A stretch of 15,036 nt of DNA, taken from contig JAHJQJ010000077.1 in assembly GCA_018819325.1 (NCBI GenBank), positions 1-15,036 on the forward strand, in the 5' to 3' direction. Below are positions 12,850 through 15,036 of this stretch, piece after piece; positions within the stretch are counted from its first letter, which is position 1, and every line of letters begins with the position of its first letter. The notes beneath the pieces were generated by a model. That model had not been told where the DNA came from and made no database searches. It was given only the letters and a program-made list of their open reading frames with translations. Source of the DNA: Patescibacteria group bacterium (GTDB lineage Bacteria > Patescibacteriota > Microgenomatia > UBA1400 > MFAQ01). The position numbers were made by a program, and so were the translations under genes.

Positions 12850-13542
12850 TTATTTTTTGTTGAATAACTTGGACCAGATGACTAGGAGGGGGGCGGCAGT
12901 GAAGGTGGAGGAGTAAGTGCCGATGATGGTACCAATCAGAAGGGCTAAGATGAACGGTTTAGTGGACTCTGCCCCCATTAATAGTAAGGCTAAAAGCATA
13001 AAGATGATGGTAAGAGAGTTGTTTAAAGAGCGAACGATGGTGTCGGTAATGGCTTGGTTGATGGTGGATTTCTCATTGGTGACAAGGACCGTCCCTGTCA
13101 ATTTACTTAGCTCGCGGATGCGGTCGAAGACCACAATGGTGTCGTGGACCGAGAATGACAAGGTGGTAAGTACGGCGGTGACGAATAGAAGGTCTACCTG
13201 GAGATTAAAAAAGTGGCCGAGTAAGGAAAAGCTACCCAGAAGAATTAGTGAGTCATGCAATGTAGCCATAATGGCACAGACGCCAAACTTTAGTTTTTTA
13301 AAGGTGAAAGAAATGTAAATTAGCAGGGTGGCAACGGCTAGGACAATGCTGATAATTGTTTTTCTGATGGTTTCTTGGCCAATGCTAGGACCGACGTACT
13401 CGAAACCTTGGGGAGTAGTAACGGTACCACCGGTGAATTCTATGGATAAGTTAAAACCGTATTTGACAATTGAAAAAACGCTGACCGAAAGGAGCATAAA
13501 GGAGATGAAAAAATATATAGGTGACAGTTTTAGCCAGTTCAT
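12850..13542 (-). CDS. secF: Protein-export membrane protein SecF, short periplasmic domain
   Basis: A 230-aa RND-superfamily subunit that, with SecD, uses the proton gradient to help pull proteins out of the SecYEG channel. TM1 (about 8-27) is followed by IEFTGG (35-39) and then almost immediately by FEYVGPSIG (47-55). In typical SecF, roughly 80 residues of the P1 domain lie between these motifs, so P1 is nearly deleted. The remaining five TM segments follow, with ATLHDSLILLG (H96, D97) and SVHDTIVVFDRIRE (131-144), the SecF signature. The start overlaps the secD stop (ATGA). The final residues KLFNKK were supplied by the PIN cassette. A remnant of the older end, RLNPRGRA, survives at 12078-12103. 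Confidence 0.93.
   Translation of the reverse strand: MNWLKLSPIYFFISFMLLSVSVFSIVKYGFNLSIEFTGGTVTTPQGFEYVGPSIGQETIRKTIISIVLAVATLLIYISFTFKKLKFGVCAIMATLHDSLILLGSFSLLGHFFNLQVDLLFVTAVLTTLSFSVHDTIVVFDRIRELSKLTGTVLVTNEKSTINQAITDTIVRSLNNSLTIIFMLLALLLMGAESTKPFILALLIGTIIGTYSSTFTAAPLLVIWSKLFNKK
12870..12913. repeat. 44-bp direct repeat, copy 2 (within secF)
   Basis: The copy still in use: on the reverse strand it encodes SSTFTAAPLLVIWS near the C-terminus of SecF. Confidence 0.95.
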
Positions 13543-14846
13543 CTTGCTTTTTTATAAAATAATCTTAATAAGGTTCTGGTGACCACGATGCCGGTGAAGA
13601 GGGAGATAAATATTCCTATCATTAAGGTGAGAGCAAATCCCCTAACGGCACCAGAGGTGTTTAAAAAGCTCCAGTTCAACGGATTGAACAGGATAAGGGC
13701 GGTTATTATGGTGGCGGTATTGGCGTCTTTGATTGAGTCCCAGGCTCTACCAAAACCTAGTTCTAAAGCAACTTTGGGTGAACGACCGGCTCTAATTTCT
13801 TCTTTGTACCTTTCAAAAATTAAGATGTTTGAATCTACTGCCATACCCACGGAAAGCAGGAAGCCAGCAATACCGGGAAGAGTAAGGGTTACTGGAATAA
13901 GTTTGTAGATACTTAGGGTAATAAGGCCATAAAGGACCAATCCGAAAGAGGCGATTAAACCTAACCAGCCGTAGTAGGCAGTCATGAACAAGACCACTAG
14001 GCTCAAACCGATTCCACCGGCAATTGCGCTTTGAGAAACTGCCTGCGATCCAAGAGTAGCGGGGATGTTTTTTTGACTTAAAACGCTTACTGGCACCGGT
14101 AAAGCACCAGCGTTTAGTTGAATACTTAAGTTTTTAGCTTCTTCGCTGGTGAACTGGCCAGTGATGACGGCTTGACCAGAAGTGATAACCGATTGGATTG
14201 TAGGAGCGGTTAAAATTGAGTCGTCTAAAATAATTGCTAAGGGTTGATTGAGATACTCTTTGGTTAACTGACTAAACTTTTCTTTACCCGAGTCTTTAAA
14301 TTCTATGGAAACACCTGGTTGCCTGTTTTCGGTTTCAAAAGTGACCTGAGCCCTTTTTAAATCTGCTCCGGTTAAATCAGTGGAGATAAAACCGTTAATG
14401 GTGGGCTCAGCAGTTGGAGAGGCAAAAATCAATCTGGCTGTTTGGCCAATGAGGTCTAGTGCTTCTTGCGGTTGGTCGATTCCTGGTAGCTCTACAACCA
14501 ATCTGTATTCTTCACCCACCTTGGATGTTTTAATGTTTGCTTCTGAGACACCATAAAGATCTACCCGTTTGCTAATAACGGAACGAACTGATTCGTGGGC
14601 GGTGTTGCGATCTTCTGGGCTTATGTTTTCCATGTCTGCTTTAAGGACAACCCTGGTGCCCCCTTGAAGGTCTAGCCCTTGTTTAACGTTAAGATCTCGA
14701 TATATTTTGACTGGACCCAGATTAATGTTTAGGGCGGGTAATTGGCGACCAAAAATGTTGATTTCTCTGGGTAAACTTAAGAATAGGCAGACAAAGAATA
14801 ACCCTAAGATGAAAAGAAAAAGCCGATTAAGCTTTTGATTGGACAT
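13539..14846 (-). CDS. secD: Protein translocase subunit SecD
   Basis: A 435-aa partner of SecF. TM1 (about 8-25) is followed by the P1 region starting QGLDLQGGTRVVL (56-68) and containing RVDLYGVSEANI and LPGIDQPQEAL. Next come the base/head parts with STDLTGADLKRA and TSGQAVITGQF, then LNAGALPVPV and five TM segments. These include the signature GMAVDSNILIFERYKEEIR and a DANTAT motif. The length is typical of the shorter SecD form in non-proteobacteria. The first gene of a two-gene operon with secF (ATGA overlap). A perfect TATAAT sits 6 nt before the ATG. Confidence 0.96.
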   Translation of the reverse strand: MSNQKLNRLFLFILGLFFVCLFLSLPREINIFGRQLPALNINLGPVKIYRDLNVKQGLDLQGGTRVVLKADMENISPEDRNTAHESVRSVISKRVDLYGVSEANIKTSKVGEEYRLVVELPGIDQPQEALDLIGQTARLIFASPTAEPTINGFISTDLTGADLKRAQVTFETENRQPGVSIEFKDSGKEKFSQLTKEYLNQPLAIILDDSILTAPTIQSVITSGQAVITGQFTSEEAKNLSIQLNAGALPVPVSVLSQKNIPATLGSQAVSQSAIAGGIGLSLVVLFMTAYYGWLGLIASFGLVLYGLITLSIYKLIPVTLTLPGIAGFLLSVGMAVDSNILIFERYKEEIRAGRSPKVALELGFGRAWDSIKDANTATIITALILFNPLNWSFLNTSGAVRGFALTLMIGIFISLFTGIVVTRTLLRLFYKKAR

Positions 14847-14852
14847 AGAGAA

Positions 14853-14858
14853 ATTATA
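14853..14858 (-). promoter_or_regulatory. -10 element (TATAAT) of the secDF operon
   Basis: Reverse-strand TATAAT, then TTTCTCT-like 6-nt spacing to the ATG at 14846. No recognisable -35 was found upstream. Confidence 0.6.
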
Positions 14859-14890
14859 TATCTTTAGAGAGGGTGAGTTGTTGGGGATTT

Positions 14891-14915
14891 AGGAATGTAA
14901 GAGTTCACACTTCCT
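14891..14915 (-). terminator. Weak hairpin after the partial upstream gene
   Basis: AGGAATGT (14891-14898) pairs with ACA and TTCCT (14907-14915) apart from one bulged base. It lies 8 bp beyond the stop of the partial gene. No T-tract follows on the reverse strand, so termination is doubtful. Confidence 0.3.
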
Positions 14916-14923
14916 GAATGGGT

Positions 14924-15036
14924 TTAGATAGCGTAATTTGGATTAGTGAGGAGTTTTCCGCATTCTTTTAGAGGGTTTAGACCTTTGGTGTCCCAGGTTC
15001 CAAACAAAGATGAAAGAACCTCTTTTGTTTTCGAGC
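14924..15036 (-). CDS. C-terminal end of an unrecognised protein (5' truncated)
   Basis: An open frame enters from the right edge on the reverse strand and stops at TAA (14926-14924). The 36 visible residues include LSSLFGTWDTKGLNPLKECG and finish TNPNYAI. The composition looks protein-like and the other two frames end in basic junk. No family is recognised. About 77 bp separate it from secD, holding a weak hairpin and the secD promoter. Confidence 0.5.
   Translation of the reverse strand, partial: SKTKEVLSSLFGTWDTKGLNPLKECGKLLTNPNYAI

Larger units (their letters stand above)
12148..12913. mobile_element. Inserted small-ORF/PIN cassette at the secF 3' end
   Basis: A 722-bp segment (12148-12869) plus one 44-bp repeat copy. 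It carries a promoter, a 54-aa gene and a PIN gene, and supplies new final codons for secF (KLFNKK-stop, 12850-12869). Removing it would give a shorter secF-cca convergent gap. No recombinase gene is present. Confidence 0.75.

Noticed and set aside
12104..12913. CRISPR-like or tandem repeat array
   Set aside because: Only two copies of the 44-bp repeat, 722 bp apart, and each is secF coding sequence; no third copy or regular spacing.
12917..13582. Forward frames opposite secF
   Set aside because: SecF motifs on the reverse strand are unambiguous; the forward frames are Met/Val/Arg-rich shadows.

Overview
The window looks like a chromosomal segment of a Candidate Phyla Radiation (Patescibacteria) bacterium, most plausibly a Microgenomates-type lineage. 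This is inferred from gene content and style, without a database search. The genome is compact, with many stop/start overlaps of the ATGA type. Start codons have essentially no Shine-Dalgarno sequences. The Rel enzyme and GluRS are short, and several conserved exported proteins have no recognised function. TGA is used as a stop (gltX, secD, relA and others), which argues against the TGA-recoding CPR lineages.

Layout. 1-800: the tail of an unknown coiled-coil gene, then a reverse-strand ribbon-helix-helix/PIN toxin-antitoxin pair with a visible operator-promoter. 825-1000: tRNA-Gln(CUG), an orphan extended -10 promoter and a hairpin terminator. 996-2298: DUF3800 and DUF1003 genes (reverse). 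2427-3711: a GIY-YIG nuclease, a small membrane protein, a terminator, a 26-bp perfect palindrome and a membrane-anchored SNase-like nuclease (forward). 3708-6181: operon gltX, exported protein, small protein (reverse). 6205-7275: a membrane-anchored protein of unknown function. 7280-9630: operon of short RelA/SpoT and D-Ala-D-Ala carboxypeptidase (reverse). 9662-11113: cca. 11105-12913: two small toxin-like cassettes. 12850-14846: secD-secF (reverse), then the tail of an unrecognised gene.

The most notable structure lies between the convergent genes cca and secF. A zeta-toxin-like kinase plus DUF2188 pair is bracketed by an exact 20-bp direct repeat made of the 3' end of cca. Immediately beside it, a 54-aa small protein plus PIN toxin pair is bracketed by an exact 44-bp direct repeat made of the 3' end of secF. 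The repeat copy distal to each host gene still runs into what looks like the old stop codon, so the empty site can be reconstructed as cca, about 59 bp, secF. Two independent insertions have therefore each replaced a gene's last codons and delivered a self-promoted toxin-like module. Neither carries a recombinase.

A second theme is transcription. At least nine genes have a -10-like hexamer (TATAAT, TATACT, TACAAT, TAAAAT or TATTAT) 5-9 nt before the start codon, so transcripts should begin at or next to the start codon (leaderless mRNA). gltX and its divergent neighbour share one palindromic -10, AGTATACT. Housekeeping proteins show unusual architectures: a GluRS without the usual zinc-binding insertion, a CCA enzyme with a zinc ribbon inside its HD domain, a SecF almost lacking its first periplasmic domain, and a widespread genomic palindrome translated within the carboxypeptidase.
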